This document shows positions 1-10,209 of a stretch of DNA of 64,000 nt, piece by piece; positions within the stretch are counted from its first letter, which is position 1; each line of letters opens with the position of its first letter. The notes below the pieces were generated by a model. The model saw nothing but the letters and a program-made list of their open reading frames with translations. It searched no databases and was not told the origin of the DNA. The DNA comes from Eurosta solidaginis. Its lineage: Eukaryota; Arthropoda; Insecta; Diptera; Tephritidae. The position numbers and the translations under genes were made by a program. The stretch lies in the NCBI RefSeq assembly GCF_040869045.1, contig NC_090323.1:263566392-263630391 (forward strand), read 5' to 3'.

Positions 1-540
1 GATTGGGTTCTGAACCTGGATTGAGTTCATTACCATTCCGGAGCAGAAGAATATAGAACAGTCACGCTGCAAGGATCTGCTGGGAGGATGAACATATGTC
101 GGAGGGTCCTAACAAACTAAATGGGGTTACACTGAAATAACAGCCCTTGGTCAGACAAAGTTCCGAGGCATTCCGGTACATAGAATTGGCTGCCGGTGGG
201 AGCGGAGGTACGAGTCTCAAAAACTTGTTGAAAGTGGAGAAATTAACTAAGAAAGAGGTTGTAGCATTATACGTCATGCCCACCTATGCAATACATTTGC
301 GGCATTACGCATCATGAACTTCTATGCCAATACATTTTTGTAATAGCACAATATTATGCCGAAAATGAAACCCTTGCCAGTTCACACATTACAAATTTTG
401 CTTAGTCACTCACCCCGGTCAATACACTTGCCGATCGTCAATGTTAGTTTGCCACCAAAATATTAACATACAACGAATAATGTGAATAACCAAATATTCA
501 CATAAAAACATTTTACATGAATAGCAATCTGCTGACTTTG
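1..540. other. Unassigned flank, no gene seen
   Basis: No reading frame here has a recognisable domain, and I see no splice-flanked exon. The minus strand of 62-283 is open for 73 codons but matches nothing I know. It may be the edge of a decayed element that starts outside the window. Confidence 0.4.
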
Positions 541-541
541 C

Positions 542-650
542 ATACAAATCTACATATATGCATACTATTAATACAAATCTACATGTATGTATACCGTTTA
601 TACAAATCTACATATATGCATACTATTAGTACAAATCTACATATCTTTAG
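542..650. repeat. 29-bp tandem repeat, about 4 units
   Basis: The motif ACAAATCTACAT recurs at 544, 573, 602 and 631, an exact 29-bp spacing. Each is followed by an ATATGCATACTATT-like segment. The units differ by only a few substitutions. Confidence 0.85.
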
Positions 651-697
651 TTCGTAAGTATTAGAACATTTAGGAATGTATAGGTTAAAAAATTATG

Positions 698-727
698 TAT
701 AAAAGGGAAAGAATTTCTTTTAATAAA
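698..727 (+). promoter_or_regulatory. TATA box and close AATAAA, LTR-like
   Basis: TATAAAA at 698-704 is followed at 722-727 by AATAAA. Such a close TATA/polyadenylation pair is typical of the U3-R boundary of LTR retrotransposons and rare in host genes. I could not find matching LTR ends or a target duplication, so this may be the core of a decayed solo LTR. Confidence 0.35.
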
Positions 728-904
728 AACAATCAATATCTGACATTCAAAGTCTCCTAATCTATTATTTGAACATTTCAAGGTGGTACCATGCCCATTT
801 CAAAAAGTTGCTTAAAATAGGAGTGGTACCGCCCCTTTTTTAGAATTGGTGGGAAGATAAAGCCTACATCGAGGAAGTATCCTTCGACGGAGCAGGCTGC
901 CAGA

Positions 905-1985
905 ATTTTGTCAAGGTCGTCAGCGGCCGCAAACTTGAAATCTCTGAATTTCTTAACGAAAACGGTACGCGACTTAAGCGCTCCGTGGCCAAAAGGTCAT
1001 TTGGAGGTGATCCCTATCTCTAGGTTACCGCTTCGCCTAATGGTTTCAGTGTGGATGTTGCCTCCGGTAATGGCAGCGGAATCCATACTGATGCTATTTG
1101 GTAAGAAAAATAAGGAGCAAAAGAGTGTCAGATGGTTTCAATGACCGTCTCAAAACATCACTGCAAGTCATAAAAACGAGTAATGGGGTCGCTGGGTTTG
1201 GGTTGGGCTCCCTTAAAGTATTTGTTTTTGGAGAATGGAATGTATTTACCGATGAGGTGGCCAGTAAATGTAACGAAATGGACATAAACGAGGTGGGCAG
1301 CTCCGTACGACCACCACTGGGTCTTCATCGCCTGAGGAAAATGTTATATTAAAGCAAAGGACATGCTGTACAACAACCGGGAGTATTACAAGGTCCCAAG
1401 GTCCTTATGGCCATGTTTGAATGGGAAAGGAACTAGATTCCTTCTCAAGCTAAACAAATCTTTAGTGAGAATACTTACGGTTGTCACCGCAGTCCATTGC
1501 GCTCTTGCACCAATGCTCCGACGGTGGCGCTTACCAACAAGCTGTCTGCAGAGGCTGTCAAGATTAGGAGGAAGAGGGGCGATTCATCACTTACTCTGCC
1601 GGTGTCCAAGACAGCAAACAAGACGTTATAGATTTCTGGGTGCACGGTTTTCCGACAGTCTGGCGGAGATTTGGAAATAAATCTTTCACTCCTACTTACG
1701 TTCATCAGAGAAAGCAAGTAGTTCGTTGAGTACCACTAGGAAGTAGTCAACATTGCCAGTAAGTCGAAAGAAAAAAACGTAATAACGAAGAACCTGCCAC
1801 TTTAGCAGAAAATATGTCCGTCGAAGAAATCGATTGCAAGAGAAACACGTCTCGGTCTCCCGGACACAATCATTGCTGAACTCGTAAATCATGGACAATA
1901 TTTTCTCATTTCTTTTGTAGTTTGCTGAAATAAGAAAAGGAGAACTACAGACTGCGGTGCTTGAGTTTGGTAAAAAGCCCCCTGC
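905..1985 (+). pseudogene. Decayed coding repeat, copy 1 (family unknown)
   Basis: This stretch is homologous along nearly its whole length to 7481-8430, same orientation, with small indels. Conserved runs include TTTCTTAACGAAAACGGTAC near the start and GACATGCTGTA in the middle. Read on the plus strand it gives protein-like segments in at least three frames (about 860-1090, 1098-1350 and 1363-1680) separated by stops and frameshifts, so it looks like an old coding sequence that has lost its frame. Copy 1 keeps about 45 bp near 1037-1080 that copy 2 lacks. I do not recognise the protein. It could be a capsid or accessory gene of a large DNA transposon or an old viral insertion, but no motif supports either. 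Its presence in two copies argues for a mobile or virus-derived element over a host gene. Confidence 0.6.
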
Positions 1986-2307
1986 GATAGAATATGTCTC
2001 TTGAAAAGTGTGTACAATCCAAATTTCAATAAAAAATTAGAATAGAGCTGATTACATTCAACACGATGTCTACAGACCACACCCACAATAAAGCAAAGCT
2101 TGACGACAACCGTAGCCAAACATTGGCTACTTGATTACTTTGAAACCGGCAGCTACAAATATAAATAATAGCAAACAGTAGCGAAAAACAAAAGAATGAT
2201 TTTAGCTTTTATTATCTGTTATTTAAATCTATTTTAGTTTTTATTGACAAAATAAAGAGGACGCCACTCACTGTCTCTACCCAAAAATAGAATCAGGCTT
2301 AATTTGG

Positions 2308-2679
2308 CTACCACGGCAGTCCTGATTGATTGTCGTACTGCTCTGTCGCTCCGAAAATAACGACCCTAAAAATAACATGCGTCGCTTTGTAGCCGCTGTC
2401 GTAAATGTAATCAGGTATGTCCTCATACGATGCCACCATGTCTACGAATTCGGTTGCTCTGTTCCCAAACATCTGCATTGCTATGCGAATAATCTGCAAT
2501 CGGTGCTTTATCAAGAATAAAACACTATCATCGTTCGTGTTGAACTCGAAGTGGTGTATCAGGATTGGCCACTTTGTATTTGGAATCTGAGGAAGCAAGG
2601 GAACTTGCCATTGATGATATAAAAGCTTTTGCCTCAGCTTAAACAGGAAAGGCAAAATTTTAAGCACCTTGCTAGTCAT
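2308..2679 (-). CDS. Hypothetical ORF, 123 aa
   Basis: An ATG at 2677-2679 opens 123 codons. The product has a basic, hydrophobic start (MTSKVLKILPFLFKLRQKLL) that could be a weak signal or amphipathic helix, then mixed composition with no cysteine pattern or known motif. There is no TATA box or clear donor next to it. It lies upstream of a hAT-like terminus at 2941-2950 and may be part of a decayed transposon. I do not recognise it and am not sure it is expressed. Confidence 0.3.
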   Translation of the reverse strand: MTSKVLKILPFLFKLRQKLLYHQWQVPLLPQIPNTKWPILIHHFEFNTNDDSVLFLIKHRLQIIRIAMQMFGNRATEFVDMVASYEDIPDYIYDSGYKATHVIFRVVIFGATEQYDNQSGLPW

Positions 2680-2694
2680 TTTAAAATATATGGA

Positions 2695-2950
2695 AGACTA
2701 CGCGTAGTCTACGTAGCTACGTTAATGAAAAAAATTAACCTTTTTTTAAGGCCGCTTTTTTTCCATATCTGCTTCAAATTTTTCTTAAATTCATTATTAT
2801 AACTTTCATATTATCAATTCTATACTTTTTATACTTTCTTTCATGTTAATCTCAGACTTGACAGTTATACTGATTTTGATAAATCAAAAACAAAAAGGGA
2901 ACCGCTTCTGTAGTTTACTCCAGGGACCAAATATTTCCCCTACGCCCCTG
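2695..2950 (-). mobile_element. hAT-like element terminus
   Basis: Read on the minus strand, 2950-2941 is CAGGGGCGTA, followed by a GGGGAAATATTTGGTCCCTG-like run. CAGGGGCGTA is a very common hAT terminal inverted repeat start. I could not find the partner terminus, so this is one end of a decayed or truncated copy. A short palindrome (CTACGCGTAG and CTACGTAGCTACG) lies at about 2698-2722. Confidence 0.4.
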
Positions 2951-3246
2951 CATATAACAAAATATTAAATCTCAATCAAAAATATTTATTTGAGGATAAT
3001 TCGAAAAAATATATCGCCATTTGGACTGCTGTGTGGAATATCACTCTTTCTCAGTTGCCGTTTTTCTCGTTCTCAGAAAACGCTTGAAAAATGCCCGATT
3101 TCAAAGTTAAAAGAACGCCCTACTTCGGTGTTTTATCCAAAAACGCAATATCTCAGAATTGGTTTAAAACGTCATCTGAAATGGGGCGTTCTGTCGAGAT
3201 AGTGTGATATTCTAGCCAGCAGTCGATTTATAACACCACTTTACAA

Positions 3247-4014
3247 TTAAAGTTTCATTGATTTTTTTATAAAACTTAGAACTTTTGCATTATTTACATT
3301 TATGAATACATCCGGATAACCGTTTATCGCACACCGATATGAAAATGACATCACCCCACATAGTTCTCCATTCACAACGCCCGGTCCTCCAGAATCTCCA
3401 TCACACGCACCAGTTCCACCAACTCCAGCACAAATCATTGAGTTATCCATAGCTGGATTTAAAAACTTATATTTACACGTACATGTCTCCAGTGGTACTA
3501 TATTCAGGGTAGTTGAGCGGAGTTCTTCAATGTTACAAGGACTGGATTCCCTTATTTTACCCCATCCACTAAGTCGTATTTCTGTGCCCTCTTTTAATAT
3601 CTTACTGCAAAGCGGTATTGTGCGTACCGTAGAACTGTTGGTAAAGGGTTCTACCACTTTAATCGCACCTACATCCATACTATAACTTGAGGGATTGTAA
3701 CTACATGAAACAAATCTTTCTATCGCCAGGCGACATTGTCCACGGTAGAGTGTATCGGTTGCACCAGCAATAACGGTGAAGAACCTGCTATTTATTTTTT
3801 CTTTCAGGCAATGAGCCGCCGTAATCACTATTTGCATAGTGACTAATGAACCAGCACAAAAATAGTTGTCTTTGTCGTCATGTAATGCTACTATATATGG
3901 GCTTTTTTCTATATCCCAAGGAATGCCATTAACTATCCGAAATTGCGAACTTGTATACGTAGAAACGAAGCTTAGCATGACAAACAGAAGCCCGAAATAA
4001 ATGCGTGAGCTCAT
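3247..4014 (-). CDS. Secreted chymotrypsin-fold serine protease
   Basis: A single-exon S1-family serine protease zymogen of 255 aa. The start is the ATG at 4012-4014; the codons upstream in frame begin with GTG and are 5' UTR. Residues 1-20 form a signal peptide (MSSRIYFGLLFVMLSF), so the product is probably secreted, perhaps into gut or haemolymph. Activation would occur at R26 before IVNG (27-30). The triad is H68 in TAAHC, D114 in MDVGAIKV and S207 in GDSGGP. The pro-region is very short, with no clip domain, as in digestive enzymes. The residue six before the active Ser (chymotrypsin position 189) is Gly201, not the Asp of trypsin, and the usual SWG substrate strand reads SFS, so Lys/Arg specificity is unlikely. 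The length is normal and the frame is intact, so it is probably functional. Confidence 0.92.
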   Translation of the reverse strand: MSSRIYFGLLFVMLSFVSTYTSSQFRIVNGIPWDIEKSPYIVALHDDKDNYFCAGSLVTMQIVITAAHCLKEKINSRFFTVIAGATDTLYRGQCRLAIERFVSCSYNPSSYSMDVGAIKVVEPFTNSSTVRTIPLCSKILKEGTEIRLSGWGKIRESSPCNIEELRSTTLNIVPLETCTCKYKFLNPAMDNSMICAGVGGTGACDGDSGGPGVVNGELCGVMSFSYRCAINGYPDVFINVNNAKVLSFIKKSMKL

Positions 4015-4073
4015 TGTGACTTTGATCACCGCTTGTTAACTATACAGTAAAGTACGAAAACCTGTGTGGGCGC

Positions 4074-4081
4074 TATTTATA
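4074..4081 (-). promoter_or_regulatory. TATA box of the serine protease gene
   Basis: TATAAATA on the minus strand, 60 bp upstream of the protease ATG. It would place the transcription start near 4045-4050 and give a 5' UTR of about 35 nt, typical of compact digestive protease genes. Confidence 0.7.
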
Positions 4082-4110
4082 CATAATGAAACAAAAAAAA
4101 GCTTTTTCTT

Positions 4111-4164
4111 GTAGATTCCAGGAATTTGACACAAACTTGTATGAAAAATATGTCTAAATTTAAA
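4111..4164. repeat. 54-bp repeat, copy 1 of 2
   Basis: The segment from GTAGATTCCAGGAATTTGAC to CTAAATTTAAA recurs at 63810-63863 with about two mismatches in 54 bp. It begins just 30 bp upstream of the protease TATA box. The flanks of the two copies do not align, so this is probably a fragment of an interspersed repeat, though a shared regulatory block cannot be ruled out. Confidence 0.75.
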
Positions 4165-4189
4165 ACCGTTAAAACTATCATAACAAAAT

Positions 4190-4640
4190 TCGATAGAGAG
4201 GTGGCCTTTAATATAAAAAATGCTTCGTAGAAAAATTAAGAAATCGGTGAAGAACGACGCCCACTTTTATATAAAAGGTTTTTAAAAGGATCGTGGATAA
4301 ATAAAATAAGCTATATCTTTGCCAAAAAGAGCTTTATATCAATGGTGTTTCATTCCCCAAGTGGAATTATGACAAGAAAAAGCAAAAGGTTAAAATTTTT
4401 GAAAATGTTTCAGGAGCCACAATGCGAAGAAAAATTAATGAATGGAAGTAAGATTGGGTGCACATATTTTCCTTATAGCAGGAAATATTTCTAGTAAAAA
4501 TGAACGGGATCGGTTAAACAAATAAATAAATCCCCTGTAACAAAGTTCGAAACGTAATTTATTGAAATTGAAACTCACGCTGAGTTTAAAATGTTCGGTT
4601 ACACCCGAACTTAGACACCCTTACTTGTTTCAATTATGTT
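4190..4640 (+). repeat. Interspersed repeat fragment
   Basis: Ends with ATGTTCGGTTACACCCGAAC followed by CCCTTACTTGTTT. The same closing pattern (a short hairpin, then CCTTACTTGTTTT) ends the repeat at 33350-34098, which suggests related non-autonomous elements. No coding sequence is visible. Confidence 0.5.
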
Positions 4641-7015
4641 TTGCTAATACATTACATGCGCATTTGCATGTGCCATGTTGTTGATCAGCTGACCATGGCT
4701 GGTGCGATTTTAAAGGTTTACAAGGTGGATATGTTTGCTTCCTTCTCTTTCTAACACACTGCTGTTTGACATGCACTTTTTGACATTGAAGTGGCAAACC
4801 AGTGTGGAACGCTAAATGAAGCGTTTAAATCCTAGATCGCTGACATCGGATGCAAAAATTTACACAATTTAATTGTCCTTAATCTTGGACACAATAATTA
4901 TCTTCCCACTTTCAGAACTATTTTTTGTCAGGATTTTTTAGTTTATACACCCAACCTCGAGCTTTTCTATTGAGCTATTTGAGTTTTTAAATCGGAAACT
5001 TCTATGGTATTTGGATTAATTGTGCCCAATTTGGAGGACTTGGTTCAATTTGAATGGTAACAGCTCCTGGATATAACCGAGCACGTTTGTAAATACTCAG
5101 ATCTGACGGACAGCTGATAAAATAAGTATACTTAAAATTATTCTCGTTAAGGTGATTTGAACACAACTTCATAGCTTTTTAAACTGTTTTATTAAGCTTG
5201 ACTCTCTTGAACGAATTTGTTAATTAAAATTTAAGCCACTTCCCAATAAGCTACAAGCTTCAAACTTGGTTTATAGTTCAGAACCCGATGACAATGCAAT
5301 AATAAGAAAAAAACTCCGATAGGTGGCGCATGATCGAGATATTAAAAATACTCGTATATCTGGTCCAATTTGGCACATACTTGGAACGAATATTACATAC
5401 AGTCCGGTAGAAGTGACATCAAAATACTTTGGAGTTCAAGGAGGGACAAGCATATGTGGCGCCGAGCCGAGGAAAGTCTTTGGAAGGATTATGTATTGAG
5501 GACTTACATTGTAGCAAGTATTCAGGAAAGAGTCCTTGTAATAATGAGTCACTAAATGAACTAAATAGAATGAGAAATAATAGGCAAATAAATAAAGACT
5601 AAAAACTTGAGAAGAAAATAATTTAAAAATTTTTTTTAGTTAAACTGTTTTATTGAAAACAATAGTTACATTAAGTAATAATAATACTAAAAGCTTGAAA
5701 ATAATTAGGTAGGTGCTGTGTACTAGTAGTCACACTCCTCATCAGTCTAGGGCGTTGATTAGACAATTAAATAAAAATATTTTATTGACTAAGCAATTGT
5801 GTCGGTAGGAATTTCATTGAAGTAGATGCGTTCAACACAATCTAATACATTATGAGAAGATCGCACGTGTTTTTAAGGAAAGGGCAGATTGAGCGACACT
5901 GGCACCATTTGACATGAAAAAGTAACCAGGTTCCAACTTTTGTTGCAAGCAAAGCACAACAAAAAAGATTTGATATTTGATTTTGCTAAGGGTGCTTTCA
6001 AACTTTGCAAGTGAAATTATTTTTTCCAGTTGTTGGTACTTTTATAAAAATGTCAAATTAGGAAAAGAATAGGAGAGAAAATATGTTGGAAGTAGGTATG
6101 TTTCTTGTATAGAGAGAATGTTTATAACGGTGTTTGGCGAAATTTTGTATGATGGGCAAGGTAAAATAAACTTCAATTGCCAAGTCTGAAGTTCCTTTCT
6201 ATTTACAAACGCAACATCTTGGTTGATTGTGGCGATGTTATTGGAATGCATAAAATTGCGTTCAACGCATCTATTTATATCAAAAAATTGATTGTGGCTG
6301 GGCCATTATTTTTCGCGTGTACTTCAAGCAGTAAACATCTCTACAAAAAAAGTTGAGTTTGTGTTCGAAGCTCTACCAGCGTTGTGCACCACTGCTATAG
6401 CTCAATTTTGAGCAGTCTCATAAAGCAAAAAGTAGAGAAACTGAGAGCAAGAAAGTTTATCATTAAACATTGTGTGAAATATATCAACCGAGCGTAAGCT
6501 AGAGCAGCTCAGTAAACAAAACTTAAAAAAAAAAACCAGTCAGCATTGTAAAATGTTCAAGTTATACATAGTTTAAGTACCTAAAATTTAGGCAAACACG
6601 AACCTAGCTTAAGTCAAAGCAATAAAAAGTAAAAGTTTTTTCTATTCACTAGGCCCATTATAACTTCAGAAAATTTTTGCTCTACCAAAATGACATACTC
6701 AAGGCATTTACGTATATTTCAGCCAGATTAAATGAACACAATCTTGGCAAAATATTTAGTTATTATTTTTCAAAGAAAAAAAAATTGTTTATGATACACG
6801 TGTCTATTTGCACAGTTGAATTTTTTTATTAAACTGAGAAAGGTTGCGTGGTATTTGTACAATGAGTGACATTATTTATAAACACGTAGTCTATTTGCTT
6901 CGTTTAATCTGTTTCCAAACTGATAATGTTATAACGTATACCCCCACAAAACTAGAGTGGGAAGCAAATCACTTAATTTTTAGCAACAACACTGCTCGAA
7001 GCAGGGTTGCGTGAC
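4641..7015. other. Unassigned DNA, no gene seen
   Basis: About 2.4 kb of AT-rich sequence with only short chance reading frames (for example 5370-5555 + and 6042-6251 -), none with a domain. A small inverted motif, GTTTTATTGAAAAC, lies at about 5647-5660. Confidence 0.4.
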
Positions 7016-7019
7016 TTTT

Positions 7020-7230
7020 ATTTAAATGAATCACGAATCCAAAAATAAAATTTATTTTTTATTTGAAAATGTTTTCAAATCCAAGATATTTTTCATCTTT
7101 TAATTCATTCGGCATCCAAATAAAAAATATTTTTTATTTGTTATTTATTTTTTATTTACTCGGCGTTCAAATAAAAGATACTTTTTATTTGTTATTTGAT
7201 TTGACATGCAAATAAAAAATCATATATGTA
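7020..7230. repeat. AT-rich degenerate tandem repeat
   Basis: Four imperfect units built on TTTTTTATTTG and CAAATAAAAAATA, spaced about 55-60 bp and punctuated by TCGGCATCC / TCGGCGTTC / TGACATGC. Low-complexity, non-coding. Confidence 0.6.
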
Positions 7231-7480
7231 ATACTCCTATATTGCTACAAAAGGCTAGGTTCATTCCCAAACATCAGAGTGCCGATATATTGCTGTTTAA
7301 ACGTTTTTTTTTTTTTTGTATTCAATAATCGAATGTACCGAAATTTAAGTTTGTAGTATTACATATATGTAAAAAATGCTTTTTACTTTTTATTTGTTGC
7401 TTTAGGGAAACCAAAAACAATTTTTGTTTCCGATTTGGGTGGCTATCTGAATGAAAGATACATTATGCTTCTTATTTGAT

Positions 7481-8430
7481 TTCTTAACGAAAACGGTACT
7501 CGTCTTGGGCGCTCCGTGGCTAAGAGGTCAGTTGGAGGTGATCCCTATCACTATGTTACCGCTTCCTTCCATACTGACGCTCTTTGGTAAGAAAAATAAG
7601 GAGCTTAAGGCAAAAGAGTGTAAGATGGTTTCAATGACCGTCTCCAAACACCACTGTAAGTCATAAAGAGGAGTAATAGGGTCGTTAGGTTTGGACGGGC
7701 TCGCTTAAAGTATTTGTTTTTGGAGAACAGAATGCATTTACAGAGGAGATGCCCGGTAAATGTTCCGAAATGAACATAAGCGAAGTGGACAGCTCCGTAC
7801 GACCACCGCTAGGTCCTCATCGCCTGAGGAAAATCGGTAAATATGATATTAAAGCAAAGGACATGCTGTAGAACAACCGGGAGTATTGTAAGGTCCCAAG
7901 GTCCTTATGGCCATGTTTGGATGGGAAAGGAACTAGATTCCTTCTCAAGCTAAACAAATGAGAGTACTTAGGTTGTCAACACAGTCCACTGCGCTCTTGC
8001 AACAATGCTCCGACAAGCTATTTGAAGAGGCTGTCAAGATTAGGAGGAAGAGGACTCGATTCATCACTTACTCTGCCAGTCGCCAAGACTGCATAGACAT
8101 TATAGATTTCTATGCGCACGGTTTTTCGACAGTCTGGCGGAGGTTTGGAAGATGAATCTTTCACTCCTACTTACGTTCATCAGAGAAAGCAAGTAGTTCG
8201 TTGAATACCACTAGGAAGTAGTCAACATTGCCAGTAAGTCGAAAAAAAAAACGTAATAATGAAGAACCTGCCACTTCAGCGGAAAATATGACCGTCGAAG
8301 AAACACGTCTCGTTTTCCCGGACTCAATCATCGCTGGACTGGAAAACCATGAACAATATTTTGTAATTTCTTTTGTAGTTTCTTGAAATAAAAAAGGAGA
8401 ATTTCAGACTAAGGCGCTTGACTCTGCTAA
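7481..8430 (+). pseudogene. Decayed coding repeat, copy 2 (family unknown)
   Basis: Second copy of the unrecognised coding relic at 905-1985. It starts at the shared TTTCTTAACGAAAACGGTAC block and ends at the shared GGAGAA-TTTCAGACT region, just before the Penelope-like element. The best open stretch is 7958-8155, basic and ending in a Trp/Arg-rich motif; the matching part of copy 1 is shifted in frame. Comparing the two copies would let someone infer the ancestral frame. No function is claimed. Confidence 0.6.
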
Positions 8431-8476
8431 AAAAAACCAAAACAAGAATAATGCACTAGTAGAAAAACTTTTTAAC

Positions 8477-10018
8477 ATGGAAATAATCACAAAGATGGAG
8501 AGAAAAAGAATGATAACAACCCCCGCACAGCCACCCAGAATCTACGGCCTCCCGAAGATTCATAAGGAAGGAACTCCATTAAGGCCAATATGTTCAGCAA
8601 TCGGGTCACCTTCTTACACACTGTCCAAATATATGGCAGACATTTTAAAAAACGTAACGGCGAGTTCTACGTACAATATTAAAAACACAATTGAGTTTAA
8701 AGAAAGAGTAAACAATACATACATATACGAAGATGAAAAGCTTATTTCCTTTGATGTAGTTTCGCTTTTCCCTAGCATCCCGATACAATTGGCACTTGAA
8801 ATAATACAAGAGAAATGGAATACAATTAAAGAATACACAAAGATACCAAAAACGCTGTTCATGGAAATAATTAAATTCTGCATTCAAGAGAGCAGATATT
8901 TCAAATTCAATGATACTATCTATACGCAACTAAAAGGAATGCCGATGGGTGCACCCACATCCCCAATAATAGCGGATATAGTTATGGAAAAATTATTAGA
9001 TGATACTATGCTGAAGTTGCGACATAAACCAAGAATACTTACCAAATACGTCGACGACCTATTCGCGATAATAAAAGAAAATGAAATACAAAACACACTT
9101 GACACACTAAACACTTTTGACAAAAATATAAAATTTAGTATAGAACTAGAGAACGACGAGGAATTACCATACCTGGACTCCATAATAAACAGACGAGGAA
9201 ATCAATTAAAACTAAAGTGGTATCAAAAGCCTACAGCATCAGGACGAATTATAAACTTTAATTCAAAACATCCGAAAACAATGATTATGAATACAGCAAA
9301 GGGCTGTATACGGAAAATGTTGCAGACTTCAGATGAAGTATACCACAAAGAAGTTAAAAAAGAAATTTTCACATTACTAAGAAACAATGATTTTCCGAAA
9401 AAAACCATAAAAACTTTATTAAGAAAAACCAAAAATTTAAATAGACTAAAAACTCCCGATAAACCCATTATTTTCAAGTCGGTGGCTTATGTACCGCAGC
9501 TATCAGAACGTTTAGCAAAATCTGACTGCTATGATAAAGAAACTACAAAAATTGCACATAAACCTACGAACACTTTAAAAAACATATTTAACAAAACAAA
9601 ATCGAAAATACCAATAATGGAAAAAAATAATGTAGTTTACAAGATACCATGTAAAGGCAATAGCGATGAAACGTGCAATAATATATATATAGGTACTACA
9701 AAGTCCAAACTCAAAACGAGAATTTCACAGCATAAGTCTGATTTTAAATTTTGCCATCAAGTTAATAATCAAAAAACAGCACTCATGGCCCACTGTGCAG
9801 ACAGCGGCCACACACCAAACTTTGATGAGACTAAAATACTGCAACAGGAACAACACTATAACAAACGCTTCACACTAGAAATGTTACACATTATTAATAT
9901 TCCGACTAACACACGACTGAACTATAAGAGCGACGTAGATCACAGCGCACATATCTACAAACACCTGCTCACTAAAAAACAGTACCATACTCCACGTCGG
10001 ACAAAGCAGACGTGTTAA
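8477..10018 (+). CDS. Penelope-like element RT plus GIY-YIG endonuclease
   Basis: C-terminal 513 aa of a Penelope-like retroelement polyprotein, which copies its RNA into DNA at a nicked target. Reverse transcriptase motifs: finger region GLPKIHKEGTPLRPI (about 24-38), motif A SFDVVSLFPSIP with D93, motif B GMPMGAPTSPIIAD (about 154-167) and motif C YVDD (191-194) with both Asp intact. A GIY-YIG endonuclease follows (about 386-445): VVYKIPC, NNIYIGTT, the KLKTRISQHK helix and a Cys/His cluster around 439-445. Canonical Penelope proteins are some 300 residues longer, so the copy is 5'-truncated. The frame is already open from about 8432, so the ATG at 8477 is probably internal. There are no stops or frameshifts, unlike every other TE gene here, which suggests a fairly young insertion. 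It abuts the decayed repeat at 7481-8430. Confidence 0.93.
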   Translation: MEIITKMERKRMITTPAQPPRIYGLPKIHKEGTPLRPICSAIGSPSYTLSKYMADILKNVTASSTYNIKNTIEFKERVNNTYIYEDEKLISFDVVSLFPSIPIQLALEIIQEKWNTIKEYTKIPKTLFMEIIKFCIQESRYFKFNDTIYTQLKGMPMGAPTSPIIADIVMEKLLDDTMLKLRHKPRILTKYVDDLFAIIKENEIQNTLDTLNTFDKNIKFSIELENDEELPYLDSIINRRGNQLKLKWYQKPTASGRIINFNSKHPKTMIMNTAKGCIRKMLQTSDEVYHKEVKKEIFTLLRNNDFPKKTIKTLLRKTKNLNRLKTPDKPIIFKSVAYVPQLSERLAKSDCYDKETTKIAHKPTNTLKNIFNKTKSKIPIMEKNNVVYKIPCKGNSDETCNNIYIGTTKSKLKTRISQHKSDFKFCHQVNNQKTALMAHCADSGHTPNFDETKILQQEQHYNKRFTLEMLHIINIPTNTRLNYKSDVDHSAHIYKHLLTKKQYHTPRRTKQTC

Positions 10019-10200
10019 TAAAAGTATGTATTTATGTGAAATGTAAAATGCAAAATTTGTTTATTGTTATGTTTATTATTTTTGTTAGTTGCTACAATCC
10101 TGAAGATGATTGCCGTTGAGCAATCGAAATATATCGATTTAGAAGAAGAATCAAAGGGTATTTTTTAATTTTTCAATTATAAAACACGGACCTAAAGCCA
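10019..10200 (+). mobile_element. 3' UTR of the Penelope-like element
   Basis: AT-rich trailer with an AATAAA just after the stop, followed by the hammerhead motif at 10096-10139. The right boundary is estimated from loss of structure; no target duplication was found. Confidence 0.6.
10096..10139 (+). ncRNA. Hammerhead ribozyme, Penelope type
   Basis: The core matches the hammerhead rule CUGANGA / GAAA / NUH. CTGAAGA is at 10100-10106. Stem II is GATTGC (10108-10113) paired with GCAATC (10120-10125) across a 6-nt loop. GAAA is at 10126-10129. A minimal stem III (A-U plus one pair, 2-nt loop) follows, then cleavage after AUC at 10135. Stem I is AATC (10096-10099) with GATT (10136-10139). Minimal hammerheads of this layout are known in the terminal repeats of Penelope-like elements, where they are thought to process the RNA. 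Found by eye; activity untested. Confidence 0.7.
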
Positions 10201-10209
10201 GCTATATAT

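Noticed and set aside
3247..4029. Longer serine protease start five codons upstream of the ATG
   Set aside because: The first codon there is GTG, not used for nuclear gene starts in flies. The ATG at 4012-4014 begins right at the signal peptide.
8614..9477. Several minus-strand frames inside the Penelope-like gene
   Set aside because: They are antisense to intact RT motifs and have no domains.
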